Below are positions 54,917 through 63,138 of a stretch of DNA of 64,000 nt, piece after piece (within the stretch, counting starts at the first letter, position 1; each line of letters opens with the position of its first letter). This stretch comes from an uncultured Colwellia sp. (GTDB lineage: Bacteria; Pseudomonadota; Gammaproteobacteria; Enterobacterales; Alteromonadaceae), in the NCBI GenBank assembly GCA_913063325.1, contig CAJXYE010000005.1, positions 1 to 64,000 on the forward strand, written 5' to 3'. The notes below the pieces were generated by a model, which saw only the letters and a list, made by a program, of their open reading frames with translations, made no database searches and was not told the origin of the DNA. Made by a program: the position numbers and the translations under genes.

Positions 54917-55350
54917 CTACGCATCATTCCTAATTCACTAATGACTTCACCTAGTTCCTTGTACTTTTCTAATTTAATATTAAGCTCACGTATTGCAGCT
55001 TTAAGTTCAATGTTCTCTTTCTCGAGCTTTAATAACTCTCTTTTGTTCAATGCGTTCCCAATAGCTGATTGGTCGAACTCTTTAGGTTGTTTCTCTTTTT
55101 CAATACGTTCTTCAGTTTTTTTAGGTAAAACCCCACGTTTTCTAAGACCATTCTCTAGAGTTTCTAGTGCAGGGATTATAAGATCATTTTGTGTCAGAGC
55201 AGATTTACCGATGTCCGCACCAAGAGCAATTTCCGTACGATTAAGTTTTCCACGGAAGACTATTTGACTAAAAAAGGCATCATCTTGAGTTACTACCCAA
55301 CTCATGAATTTGTTAAAAGTATCTATCTTTGCTTGCTCTGCACTACCCAT
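54913..55350 (-). CDS. TnpC/VPA1267-like HTH and coiled-coil protein
   Basis: A 145-aa protein. Residues 35-80 read as an HTH-like unit (GKLNRTEIALGADIGKSALTQNDLIIPALETLENGLRKRGVLP), then a Lys/Glu-rich linker and a long coiled coil (LLKLEKENIELKAAIRELNIKLEKYKEL). This is the layout of small accessory proteins of tyrosine-recombinase elements, including what is annotated as VPA1267 family, and parallels the fourth protein of the quartet at 49439. Here it leads a helicase operon instead. AGAGGA precedes the ATG; its stop overlaps the helicase start. Confidence 0.6.
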   Translation of the reverse strand: MGSAEQAKIDTFNKFMSWVVTQDDAFFSQIVFRGKLNRTEIALGADIGKSALTQNDLIIPALETLENGLRKRGVLPKKTEERIEKEKQPKEFDQSAIGNALNKRELLKLEKENIELKAAIRELNIKLEKYKELGEVISELGMMRR

Positions 55351-55782
55351 TATCTATCCTCTTCTGTAAATTAGATGAGCCTCAATAAATTGCAAGTTTA
55401 TGATCACGAACGTAATTAACTACATGCACTGAAAATTGATAGTAGACCAGGACTGTACAAATGTACAGCGAACTTTAAGTGTGGTGTGATTTATGAATAA
55501 TGGAAAGGGTACTATTGAGTCAACAGAGACCTCAATATTATCTTAACTTAGCTAGTGAAAATGTAAAAGGCAAGGTGCGATCCCATGGTATTTCACTTTA
55601 ATTCAGATGTGTGGCTGGTGAAATAAAGCCAAGGAAGTTTAAATACCAACTTGACCGGAACTAGCTAATAGGTGACCCTATTGGTACGTCACATGCCAAT
55701 AAACCGTTAATAAAAAACAGTTTTTCTTGATGGGATCATAGACTGAGAGGATAATACCTCGATATCACCATGAGTACATATT
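55351..55782. other. Divergent promoter region between the helicase and ABC-3C operons
   Basis: About 430 bases without a supported gene. It holds the LexA-type palindrome at 55453-55468 and a shorter inverted repeat AATAGG-TGAC-CCTATT at 55667-55682. Both operons read outward from here, so these sites may control them. Confidence 0.5.
55453..55468. promoter_or_regulatory. LexA-type SOS box
   Basis: CTGTACAAATGTACAG fits the gammaproteobacterial LexA consensus CTGT-N8-ACAG exactly and has perfect 7-bp arms. It is 103 bases upstream of the start of the helicase operon and 315 upstream of the ABC-3C operon. The distance suits the minus-strand operon better. Confidence 0.6.
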
Positions 55783-56730
55783 ATGAACTATAACTATTCC
55801 GATATATCGTCCACGCAATTCGAACACCTTGTCATTCACTTATGTGACGAACTATTTGGAATGGGTTCAGAGGCATTTTCTGAGGGGCCCGACGGAGGTC
55901 GAGATTCAAGATTTCAAGGGGAGGCTCAAATGTACCCCTCGACATCACGGCCTTGGTGTGGATTGACAGTAATCCAAGCAAAGCACACCACTAGCTATAA
56001 CAGCAAATTCAGCGACCCAGATTTTTTCAGTCTAGAATCAAAAAGCGCAACGATTACAGAAGAAGTGAAAAAGATTAAAAAGCTTATCACTGAAGACGGG
56101 CTGAAGAATTACATTATATTCTCAAATAGAAAGTTATCTGCAAATGCTAATGAGAAAATTAAAAATTATCTGTCGAGTGAAACTGGCTTAGATCAAGAAA
56201 ACATTGGATTGATAGGCATTGAAAGAATGGAGCTTTTGTTTAAAAGGTTCCCTCATATAACCAATATGGTCGATTTAAATCCGTACGATACACCTCTAAA
56301 CATAAGCCCTGACGACTTGGCTGAAGTCATTGTGTCAATTAAAGATGTACTGCCTACTATTAAGAAAAAAGATATTGAACCTAGTCTAATAAGAACCGAT
56401 TTCACAAAGAAAAATGAGTTGAACAAGCTAACTCCAAGCTATTCAAATGTAATACTTAAAAAAATCGGTGATTTTTGCGAAATTGAAGATTTTCTTTCAA
56501 TGCCTGACAATGATGATTACCAGCAAAAGTACATCGAGTCAGCAGAAGAGCTACATGCTAAAATTTGCATTTATAAACAAGACCGCCATTCATTCGATGA
56601 AGTTATTGAAAAGACTATCGAGCTAATCATAGACCGAGACAATGACTGTAAAAGAAATAAAGCACTAACCCGTACCATGGTCTATTACATGTACTATAAA
56701 TGTGATATTGGTGAAAACTATGTTGCTTAA
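55783..56730 (+). CDS. ABC-3C system protein with Mrr-like nuclease domain
   Basis: A 315-aa protein. The N-terminal PD-(D/E)XK fold is of Mrr type: E14 in STQFEHLVIHLCDELF, D41 in EGPDGGRDSRFQG, and Q65-x-K67 in VIQAKHTTSY, where Gln replaces Glu as in Mrr. The C-terminal half (from about 190, LTPSYSNVILKKIGDFCEIEDFL) is helical and of the kind fused to ABC-three-component systems. The next two genes overlap or adjoin it and complete the set. Likely the DNA-cutting effector of an anti-phage or anti-plasmid system; activity is inferred. Confidence 0.78.
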   Translation: MNYNYSDISSTQFEHLVIHLCDELFGMGSEAFSEGPDGGRDSRFQGEAQMYPSTSRPWCGLTVIQAKHTTSYNSKFSDPDFFSLESKSATITEEVKKIKKLITEDGLKNYIIFSNRKLSANANEKIKNYLSSETGLDQENIGLIGIERMELLFKRFPHITNMVDLNPYDTPLNISPDDLAEVIVSIKDVLPTIKKKDIEPSLIRTDFTKKNELNKLTPSYSNVILKKIGDFCEIEDFLSMPDNDDYQQKYIESAEELHAKICIYKQDRHSFDEVIEKTIELIIDRDNDCKRNKALTRTMVYYMYYKCDIGENYVA

Positions 56731-56959
56731 ACCAAATAAAAACGCAAACCCCGACCTGACTGTAATGGCTGTTTCATCTTTTCTCCTCAAGCGCATCAAG
56801 AAAAATAGACTTGAAACCATTACCGAGCTAAAGCTTGCGCTTTTAGATAATGATAAAAATTCAACGTCTTTAATTGAACCCGCATTAGAGTTCCTATTTC
56901 TTTTAGGGCTCATTGAATACCACACTAAAAATGATTTAATTGAGTACACTGGCCCATGA
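56720..56959 (+). CDS. ABC-3C middle component
   Basis: A 79-aa protein starting MLLKPNKNANPDLTVMAVSSFLLKRIKK. It is a small helical, winged-helix-like protein in the middle position of a three-gene set; the start LLKPNK and the ending FLFLLGLIEYHTKNDLIEY are typical of short ABC-3C middle components. ATG 56720 follows GGTGAAA and overlaps the nuclease stop; its own TGA overlaps the ATPase ATG by four bases. The frame is open a little further upstream, to 56702. Which numbered middle-component family it belongs to was not determined. Confidence 0.7.
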   Translation: MLLKPNKNANPDLTVMAVSSFLLKRIKKNRLETITELKLALLDNDKNSTSLIEPALEFLFLLGLIEYHTKNDLIEYTGP

Positions 56960-58743
56960 AAATTTCTAAAATTTACTCCAACAAACCAAATGTTTTTGAG
57001 CCAATAGAATTCAATGAGGGTTTCAATATAATAATTGGTGAAATTAGACTTCCTGAGAATAAGGACAGAGATTCGCACAACCTTGGGAAAAGTAAACTGG
57101 CTGAACTTATTGACTTTGGTTTTCTAAAACAAAGACATAAAAACACATTTCTCTTTAAGCATTTCGACCGATTTTCTGAATTCGTTTTTTACTTTGAATT
57201 TAAATTGAATGACGGCACATATATTACTGTCCGCAGGTCTGTGGAAAAGAACACGCAAATAAACTTCAAACGTCACACTGCAAGCTTGCAAGATTTCAGC
57301 TCTTTGCCAGATTCAGACTGGGATTATCAAAAATTATTAATTGAAAAAGCCAAGCTATTAATGGATAGCTTCTTTAATCTTACTTCGATATCCCCATGGA
57401 ACTATCGAATGACAGCAAGCTATGCCCTTCGTAATCAAGATGATTTCAATGAAATATTTCAACTAAAGAAATTCGGGCCAAGGCACATAACTTGGAAGCC
57501 ATATGTTGGTCATCTGTTGGGGTTTAACGCTGAAAATCTAACAGAGAATTACGAATTAAGAACGTTAATAGATAAGATTTCAGAAAAACTAGACGAGCTA
57601 CAAAAAGAAATTGGAGTCTATCAGGGCGACGAGGAAGAGATGCTTCAAGATGCATTAGCCACCAAGCTTCAATCTGCAACAATGCTACAGTCTCAGTTAG
57701 ATGAATTTAATTTTGATGAATCTGACGCTAAAACCGTGGAGGAGCTTTCAGAGGGGCTTGATAGCGAGATTGAAGAACTTAACCGTATTCGATATTACCT
57801 AAGCGCGAACATCAAAAAACTCCGACGAGCACAATCAAAGAAACCCACCACCTTTGATGTCAGTAAAACAGAGAAGCTATTTGAAGAAGCTGGCATTCTA
57901 CTTGGCGACCAAATTAAAAAGTCTTACAGTGAATTACTTGAGTTTAGCCGTAAGATAACAGTCGAAAGAACTGGCTTCGTCAAACAACAAATGGGTGATT
58001 TAGAGAAACAGCTTTTAGATACATCTTCCCGACTTACTGAGCTTAACGCTCAAAAATCACAAAAAGTATCATTCTTAACGAGCACTAGTACATTTGAAAA
58101 ATACAAAGAAGTATCAAATCAATTATTGCTAATTAATACAGAGATTAATGCAATTAGAAGAAAGTTAGAAATCAGTGAGCAAATCAAAAGTAAAGAAGGT
58201 GAATTTCGAGACCTAAGCAAAACAAAAGGCGATGTTATCGAAAAAATAAGAGTTAATAGAGACTCTGTAATGAAGTCTGAAACATCTATATACAAAACTA
58301 TCAAAGATAACTTTTCTCAGTTTGTTAGGCAGGTTTTGGACAAAGAAGGGAGAATTTCAACAGAGCAAAATAAGGAAGGGAACCTTGCGTATCATGCAGG
58401 TTTTGTTGATGGTGATTTCAACTATACAAGTGAATCCGATGGCTGTAGTTACAAGAAAATATTATGCATGGGGTATGATTTAGCTGTAAATATTGCCTAT
58501 CAAAATCAGGGCTTTGTGCGTTTTATTTATCATGACGGTGGACTTGAAACTCTCGATTTTAGGAAGAAAATTGAATTTTTAAAATATGCCCGCACCATCC
58601 CTGAACTTCATGGCACTCAGTATATTTTAACTCTCATTGACTCAGACTTGCCTGAGGGAATAGAGTTCACAGAGGAAGAAATTGCACTAACATTACATGA
58701 TGACGGAAATGATGGTCTTCTTTTCAAAATGCCTTCTTGGTAA
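56956..58743 (+). CDS. ABC-3C ATPase (SMC/RecN-like, DUF2326 type)
   Basis: A 595-aa protein. The N-terminal half-ATPase has FNIIIGEIRLPENKDRDSHN and Walker A NLGKSKLAELIDF (K45). Long coiled coils occupy about 180-460 (for example QKEIGVYQGDEEEMLQDALATKLQ and later helices). The C-terminal half-ATPase has the Walker B-like strand FVRFIYHDGGLETLD and YILTLIDSDLP. This is the DUF2326-type ATPase of ABC-three-component conflict systems, proposed in comparative studies to sense nucleic acid and license a coupled effector. The effector here would be the Mrr-like nuclease two genes upstream. No terminator is visible after it. Confidence 0.85.
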   Translation: MKISKIYSNKPNVFEPIEFNEGFNIIIGEIRLPENKDRDSHNLGKSKLAELIDFGFLKQRHKNTFLFKHFDRFSEFVFYFEFKLNDGTYITVRRSVEKNTQINFKRHTASLQDFSSLPDSDWDYQKLLIEKAKLLMDSFFNLTSISPWNYRMTASYALRNQDDFNEIFQLKKFGPRHITWKPYVGHLLGFNAENLTENYELRTLIDKISEKLDELQKEIGVYQGDEEEMLQDALATKLQSATMLQSQLDEFNFDESDAKTVEELSEGLDSEIEELNRIRYYLSANIKKLRRAQSKKPTTFDVSKTEKLFEEAGILLGDQIKKSYSELLEFSRKITVERTGFVKQQMGDLEKQLLDTSSRLTELNAQKSQKVSFLTSTSTFEKYKEVSNQLLLINTEINAIRRKLEISEQIKSKEGEFRDLSKTKGDVIEKIRVNRDSVMKSETSIYKTIKDNFSQFVRQVLDKEGRISTEQNKEGNLAYHAGFVDGDFNYTSESDGCSYKKILCMGYDLAVNIAYQNQGFVRFIYHDGGLETLDFRKKIEFLKYARTIPELHGTQYILTLIDSDLPEGIEFTEEEIALTLHDDGNDGLLFKMPSW

Positions 58744-59496
58744 AGTTAAAGCAACGCGTTCAGGCCTTGAACTTATAATGATTTAACGACTATATTGGTG
58801 GCTCAGAAGCCGGTCACGGTGATGTTCAATCGGGTTTAGTGCTATGACTGCAGCTAGCCAATTGCGGACATTAGCTTTTGAGTAATTAATGGCAGAGCAG
58901 GTCTGAGCTACTACAACTAATTTTATTTATTTGTACTCTAAAATTCACTTAATATTGAACGTACAATTATGTTCCCAATTTCAAAAGCAGACCTGAGAAT
59001 CATCTTGGATGCACCAAAATTAGAGCATTAATTCTATGGCGGTTTCGCCCCCAAAACGCCATAGAAACACCAAGAAATTTTCGCCACGTATAGTCTAATT
59101 TACCAAAGTAAATAGTCCGTTCTGCCACCACAGAGGCTGACAGATCCTCACGAATATTAACAACAAGCCTTTGGCTCTAGGATTAATTGTTTCAATGCAT
59201 CTAATGCACTAAGCCAATGCTTTGTTAATAACTTAAAATATTTATCTTTATAGGCCCTTAGCCCAATAAATTGATTCGACATCTGTAGTGCTCAATAAAT
59301 ATTAACATCATTTTAGTAATGCTGAATTCTTTATTCACTCAAATCGCTAATATGCTGATGTGACCTATCCTAGCTGCTATAAAAATGCCGGACCAGCTAT
59401 TTTATCTTTTAATAAAAATGGGCTACTTGTTGATTATAGCTATTCGGTTAAAGTCGTAGAAGTTTGATAGTAGTTATAAATAAAGCCCCGATTAAG
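58744..59496. other. Gene-free region at the presumed right side of the island
   Basis: About 750 bases with only fragments. An 8-bp inverted repeat CAGGTCTG/CAGACCTG lies about 90 bases apart near 58898 and 58988. A hairpin at 59032-59066 has 10-bp arms TTCTATGGCG and CGCCATAGAA, and a palindrome at 59098-59113 has arms ATTTAC and GTAAAT. At 59360-59467 a 36-codon frame ends YSVKVVEV like the tail of a lost gene. No yifB 3' sequence could be found. This looks like a scar or an island edge. Confidence 0.45.
59360..59467 (+). pseudogene. Probable remnant of a protein gene (C-terminal fragment)
   Basis: The frame from GTG 59360 to TGA 59467 reads VTYPSCYKNAGPAILSFNKN then GLLVDYSYSVKVVEV. It looks like a real beta-rich protein end (hydrophobic/polar alternation), yet a stop lies 12 bases upstream and there is no ribosome site. 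Parent family unknown. Confidence 0.3.
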
Positions 59497-60054
59497 TTAA
59501 CCTCCTATAAAAGAGTCCACAGACCGTTTTAACACAGATAATTTTATTGGTTTTATTAAAAATGCATTCGCACCTGATGCAATAACTTTATCTATATGTT
59601 CTTGTTGTGAAAATCCAGACATAGCTATAATGGGAGTATCTTTAGTCGCTTCATTTTCTCTGATATGTTTGCATACAGCAAAGCCATCAATATCAGGCAT
59701 AACTAAATCGAGAAAAATAAGACTTGGTTTGATATTCTCTATCATGCTCCCTGCTTCAAAGCCACTATAGGCAACTTCAACTCCAAACTCGGGATATAAC
59801 ACTTCAATAAATTCTACCAATAAATCGGCATGCTGTTTGTCATCTTCTACTATGACAATAGTATTACCTTTTTTAGCAACTAGCTTACCTTCAGCTAATC
59901 TTTCTACTTCCGAGCGTTCAAACCTGCGATGACCTCCAGGAGTTGTAATAAACTTTAAACGTCCTTCTTTAGCCCAGAACCTAACAGTTATAGGCGACAC
60001 GCTTAACAGTTTCCCAACTTGAGCTGGGGTAAGTAATTTTTCTGGTTTATTCAA
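59497..60054 (-). CDS. MerR/BldC-type HTH fused to a response-regulator receiver domain
   Basis: A 185-aa protein. Residues 5-60 form a MerR/BldC-like winged helix (LLTPAQVGKLLSVSPITVRFWAKEGRL, GGHRRFERSEVERLA). Residues 65-185 are a receiver: IVIVEDDKQHADLL with the acidic pocket, D116 in LIFLDLVMPDIDG as phospho-acceptor, MSGFS as the Thr/Ser position and FLIKPIK with the conserved Lys. Output domain first and receiver second is the reverse of most response regulators. It is divergent from the hybrid kinase gene across 256 bases and may be its partner. Confidence 0.85.
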   Translation of the reverse strand: MNKPEKLLTPAQVGKLLSVSPITVRFWAKEGRLKFITTPGGHRRFERSEVERLAEGKLVAKKGNTIVIVEDDKQHADLLVEFIEVLYPEFGVEVAYSGFEAGSMIENIKPSLIFLDLVMPDIDGFAVCKHIRENEATKDTPIIAMSGFSQQEHIDKVIASGANAFLIKPIKLSVLKRSVDSFIGG

Positions 60055-60310
60055 TTTGTTTAATTCTCAAATATATTATAGTAATTAGCTAAGAAATAAT
60101 TTATCAACATAATATGTAACTAAATTTTAATGATTTATTTCAGTAAAACTATCATATCATTTTAAATATCAATACCCAATATCGTTTTTATCGATTGTGT
60201 TTTTACTGGCATCGTTTATAATCGATTTTTTTATGGAGACTAGAAACTTGTTTAGTGTCTCGATTGTTTTTCATAGACTTATATGATTTTTTCAAATCAA
60301 GAGTAGAGCA

Positions 60311-63079
60311 ATGCCTAATAAATCTGAAAACGAAAATTTCATGTCAACAGCATTTGACTCTAGCCCTGTAGGTCTGCAAATCATTGACTTAGACACGGGT
60401 GTGCGGAAAGAAATCAATAAGAAAGCCTGTGATATGTTAGGTGATAATAAAAAAAAATTAATGGCTGAAAATGTATTTGAAAATTGTACATGGCTTGGTA
60501 AAGAGAGTTTTTCATTTATTGTTGAGTCTTTAAAATATAAAAAGCACTTAAAAAACAATATTGTGAATCTGAAAAACCACCAAGGTAATGAATTAACCTT
60601 CAGCTACGATATATCGGAATTTCAATATAAGTCTAAAAGATTCGTTAGCATATTAATGAACGATATGACTGAACAGCATGATTTACTTGCGAATATATCA
60701 GATACCGCCAACTTGATATACTCGGTTGATGGAACCAATTTCTTTAATAGTGTAGTACTAAAAATTGCTGGGTTATTTGATGCAGAACATGTTTTTGTTG
60801 GGTTAAATAATTTAGATGATCAACTAAAAATGAAAACAGTGTCCTATAGTTTTGAGAACCGAATAGTTGAAAATATAACTTATGATATTGAAAACACCCC
60901 ATGCGAAAATGTCATAAAAGATACAACAGATAGTGTTTGTTATGTCTATCAAGATGTTCAAACGTTATTTCCAAAAGATTCATTTTTTATAGAAAAAGAT
61001 ATTAAAAGCTATATTGGATTGCCTGTTTTCGATGTTAATGAGAAGGTTATTGGTGGGCTAATTTTATTATTTACTCGAGATATTTCTAATAATATATATA
61101 GGGACGATATTTTAAAAATCTTTGCCGGAAAAATATCCAGTGAGTTAAAAAGTCTGGCTCTTCACACCACCAATAATGAAACGAAACAATATTTGAATTT
61201 GTATAGTAAGCAAGCACCGATAGCGTCATTTAAGTGGGATCTAGAATTTAATCTACTTGAGTGCAATCAATCAGCGGTTAGTATGCTCAATTATACAGAA
61301 AATGAATTAAAACAATGTAATTTCATCTTAACCTTAGTCCCTTTCTATGAACAAGATACTGTGCAAAAAACATGGACTGACTTACTTGCTGCTAAAGGAG
61401 GAGAACATGGCTTTAATTCGTTAATTAAACAAGATGGCGATATTATTTTAACCGAATGGCATAATTCCCTCATTAAAAATGATGAAGGAGTTAATATAGG
61501 TGTTATTTCTATTGTTAAAGACATCACCCAAGAGCGGCAGCAACTAATACGTGTTGCTCAAAAAGAAGTAGAAAAGCGGGAGATTTTAAATGCAATCATT
61601 GACGCTGTTATTACCATCAATAGTAAAGGAATCATATTAAGTGTAAATGCCGCGACTGAAAAAATGTTTGGTTATTCAGTTTTTGAACTATTGGGAGAAA
61701 ATATTAAGTTATTGATGCCAAAATCAAGAGCCGTAAAACATGACTCTTACCTAGAAAATTATCAAAAAACAAAAGAAGCTAAAATTATAGGCAAAGGCCG
61801 TAGCGTAATCGCGCTTAATAAAAATGGTCGAGAGTTTCCTATTTACCTAGCCATTGCGGAACTTTCCCCCGATGAAAATAGTAATATTCGTTATGTCGGT
61901 ACTTGCCACGATTTAAGCGCTTTTACAGAGCAGCAAAATCAATTGCAGCGCATACAAAAAATGGATTCTTTAGGTAAATTAACCGGAGGCATTGCCCATG
62001 ATTTTAATAATCTATTGGGTATTGTATCGGGTTTCAGTGAGCTATTAGAATTAGAATTAGAACAGAACCCAAAACAGTTAAAGTACTGTAGACAAATTAT
62101 TACCGCAAGTAAGCGCGGTACAGAATTGACCCGAAAACTGTTATCTTTCTCAAAAGTAGAAAGTAAAAAAAATACAGTCATCAATATCAATAGTTTGTTA
62201 ACCGCTACTCAAGGCATGATAGAAAAAACACTTACAGCACAGATTAACATAGAATATTCCTTGGCCGATAACTTATGGTGTAACAAAATCGACATAAGTG
62301 CATTTGATGATGTAATTCTTAATTTATGTATTAACGCCAAACATGCCATGCCTAATGGCGGTTTATTATCGATTTCAACCCAAAATCTCACCCTTTCAGC
62401 TATTGAAGCGCAACGCTATAACTTAATCGCGGGGCAGTATGTCTGTTTAGCTGTCACAGATAATGGTTGTGGTATGAGTAATGAAATAAGAGACAATATA
62501 TTTGAACCTTTTTACACAACTAAAGGAGATGACGGTACCGGTTTAGGTTTATCACAAGTTTATGGCTTTATTAACTCTTCTCACGGGTCAATATATGTTT
62601 ATTCTGAGGTAAATATTGGTACCTCGTTTAATATTTATTTACCAAAAACAGAGTTAGTGGACAATGAATATACTTCAGATAGAAATAAACAAATATCTTT
62701 TAAAGGAAAAGAGAATATTTTAGTGGTTGACGATGAATTAGCATTAGGATTACTCGCCAAAACAATTATTGAAAATGAAGGTTATACCGTTTTTCAGAAA
62801 AACTCTGTTGAAGATGCACTAAGTTGCCTACAAGAACACAATATTGACTTGATCATTAGTGATGTAATTATGCCAAAAATAAATGGTTATCAATTTATTG
62901 AAGAAGTTAGAGCTTTGGAACTTAATATTCCCTTTTTACTCGCTACGGGCTTTAATGGTGAAATTAATATTTCCAAAACCAGTTTCGCCGAAATCCCCAT
63001 TATTTCAAAACCATACACTGCCTATGAATTATTAACGCAGATTCGAAACTTATTAGATTTAAACAAGGTGTCGGTATAA
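60311..63079 (+). CDS. Hybrid sensor histidine kinase (PAS, GAF, PAS, PAS, HisKA, HATPase, receiver)
   Basis: A 922-aa soluble protein without membrane helices. Domains in order: a PAS-like domain (about 10-115), GAF (about 125-285), PAS (about 300-415), and PAS (about 425-545) with the linker TGKGRSVIALNKNGREFPIYLAIAELSPDEN, IRYVGTCHDLSAF. HisKA has phospho-acceptor H563 in LTGGIAHDFNNLLG. The ATPase has NLCINAKHAM, DNGCGM and GTGLGLSQVYGFINSSHG. The C-terminal receiver has D851 in LIISDVIMPKINGY. It likely senses an internal signal and may pass phosphate to the adjacent receiver proteins. Followed 60 bases later by the receiver-EAL gene. Confidence 0.93.
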   Translation: MPNKSENENFMSTAFDSSPVGLQIIDLDTGVRKEINKKACDMLGDNKKKLMAENVFENCTWLGKESFSFIVESLKYKKHLKNNIVNLKNHQGNELTFSYDISEFQYKSKRFVSILMNDMTEQHDLLANISDTANLIYSVDGTNFFNSVVLKIAGLFDAEHVFVGLNNLDDQLKMKTVSYSFENRIVENITYDIENTPCENVIKDTTDSVCYVYQDVQTLFPKDSFFIEKDIKSYIGLPVFDVNEKVIGGLILLFTRDISNNIYRDDILKIFAGKISSELKSLALHTTNNETKQYLNLYSKQAPIASFKWDLEFNLLECNQSAVSMLNYTENELKQCNFILTLVPFYEQDTVQKTWTDLLAAKGGEHGFNSLIKQDGDIILTEWHNSLIKNDEGVNIGVISIVKDITQERQQLIRVAQKEVEKREILNAIIDAVITINSKGIILSVNAATEKMFGYSVFELLGENIKLLMPKSRAVKHDSYLENYQKTKEAKIIGKGRSVIALNKNGREFPIYLAIAELSPDENSNIRYVGTCHDLSAFTEQQNQLQRIQKMDSLGKLTGGIAHDFNNLLGIVSGFSELLELELEQNPKQLKYCRQIITASKRGTELTRKLLSFSKVESKKNTVININSLLTATQGMIEKTLTAQINIEYSLADNLWCNKIDISAFDDVILNLCINAKHAMPNGGLLSISTQNLTLSAIEAQRYNLIAGQYVCLAVTDNGCGMSNEIRDNIFEPFYTTKGDDGTGLGLSQVYGFINSSHGSIYVYSEVNIGTSFNIYLPKTELVDNEYTSDRNKQISFKGKENILVVDDELALGLLAKTIIENEGYTVFQKNSVEDALSCLQEHNIDLIISDVIMPKINGYQFIEEVRALELNIPFLLATGFNGEINISKTSFAEIPIISKPYTAYELLTQIRNLLDLNKVSV

Positions 63080-63138
63080 ACCGCCTGATAATCAAAGGTA
63101 ACGAATGAGCGACATGCCTGTATAAAAGGAACTTGATA

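Noticed and set aside
58744-59496. Searched for the yifB C-terminal part and for a third copy of the 17-bp inverted repeat
   Set aside because: Neither was found by reading; only short unrelated palindromes are present.
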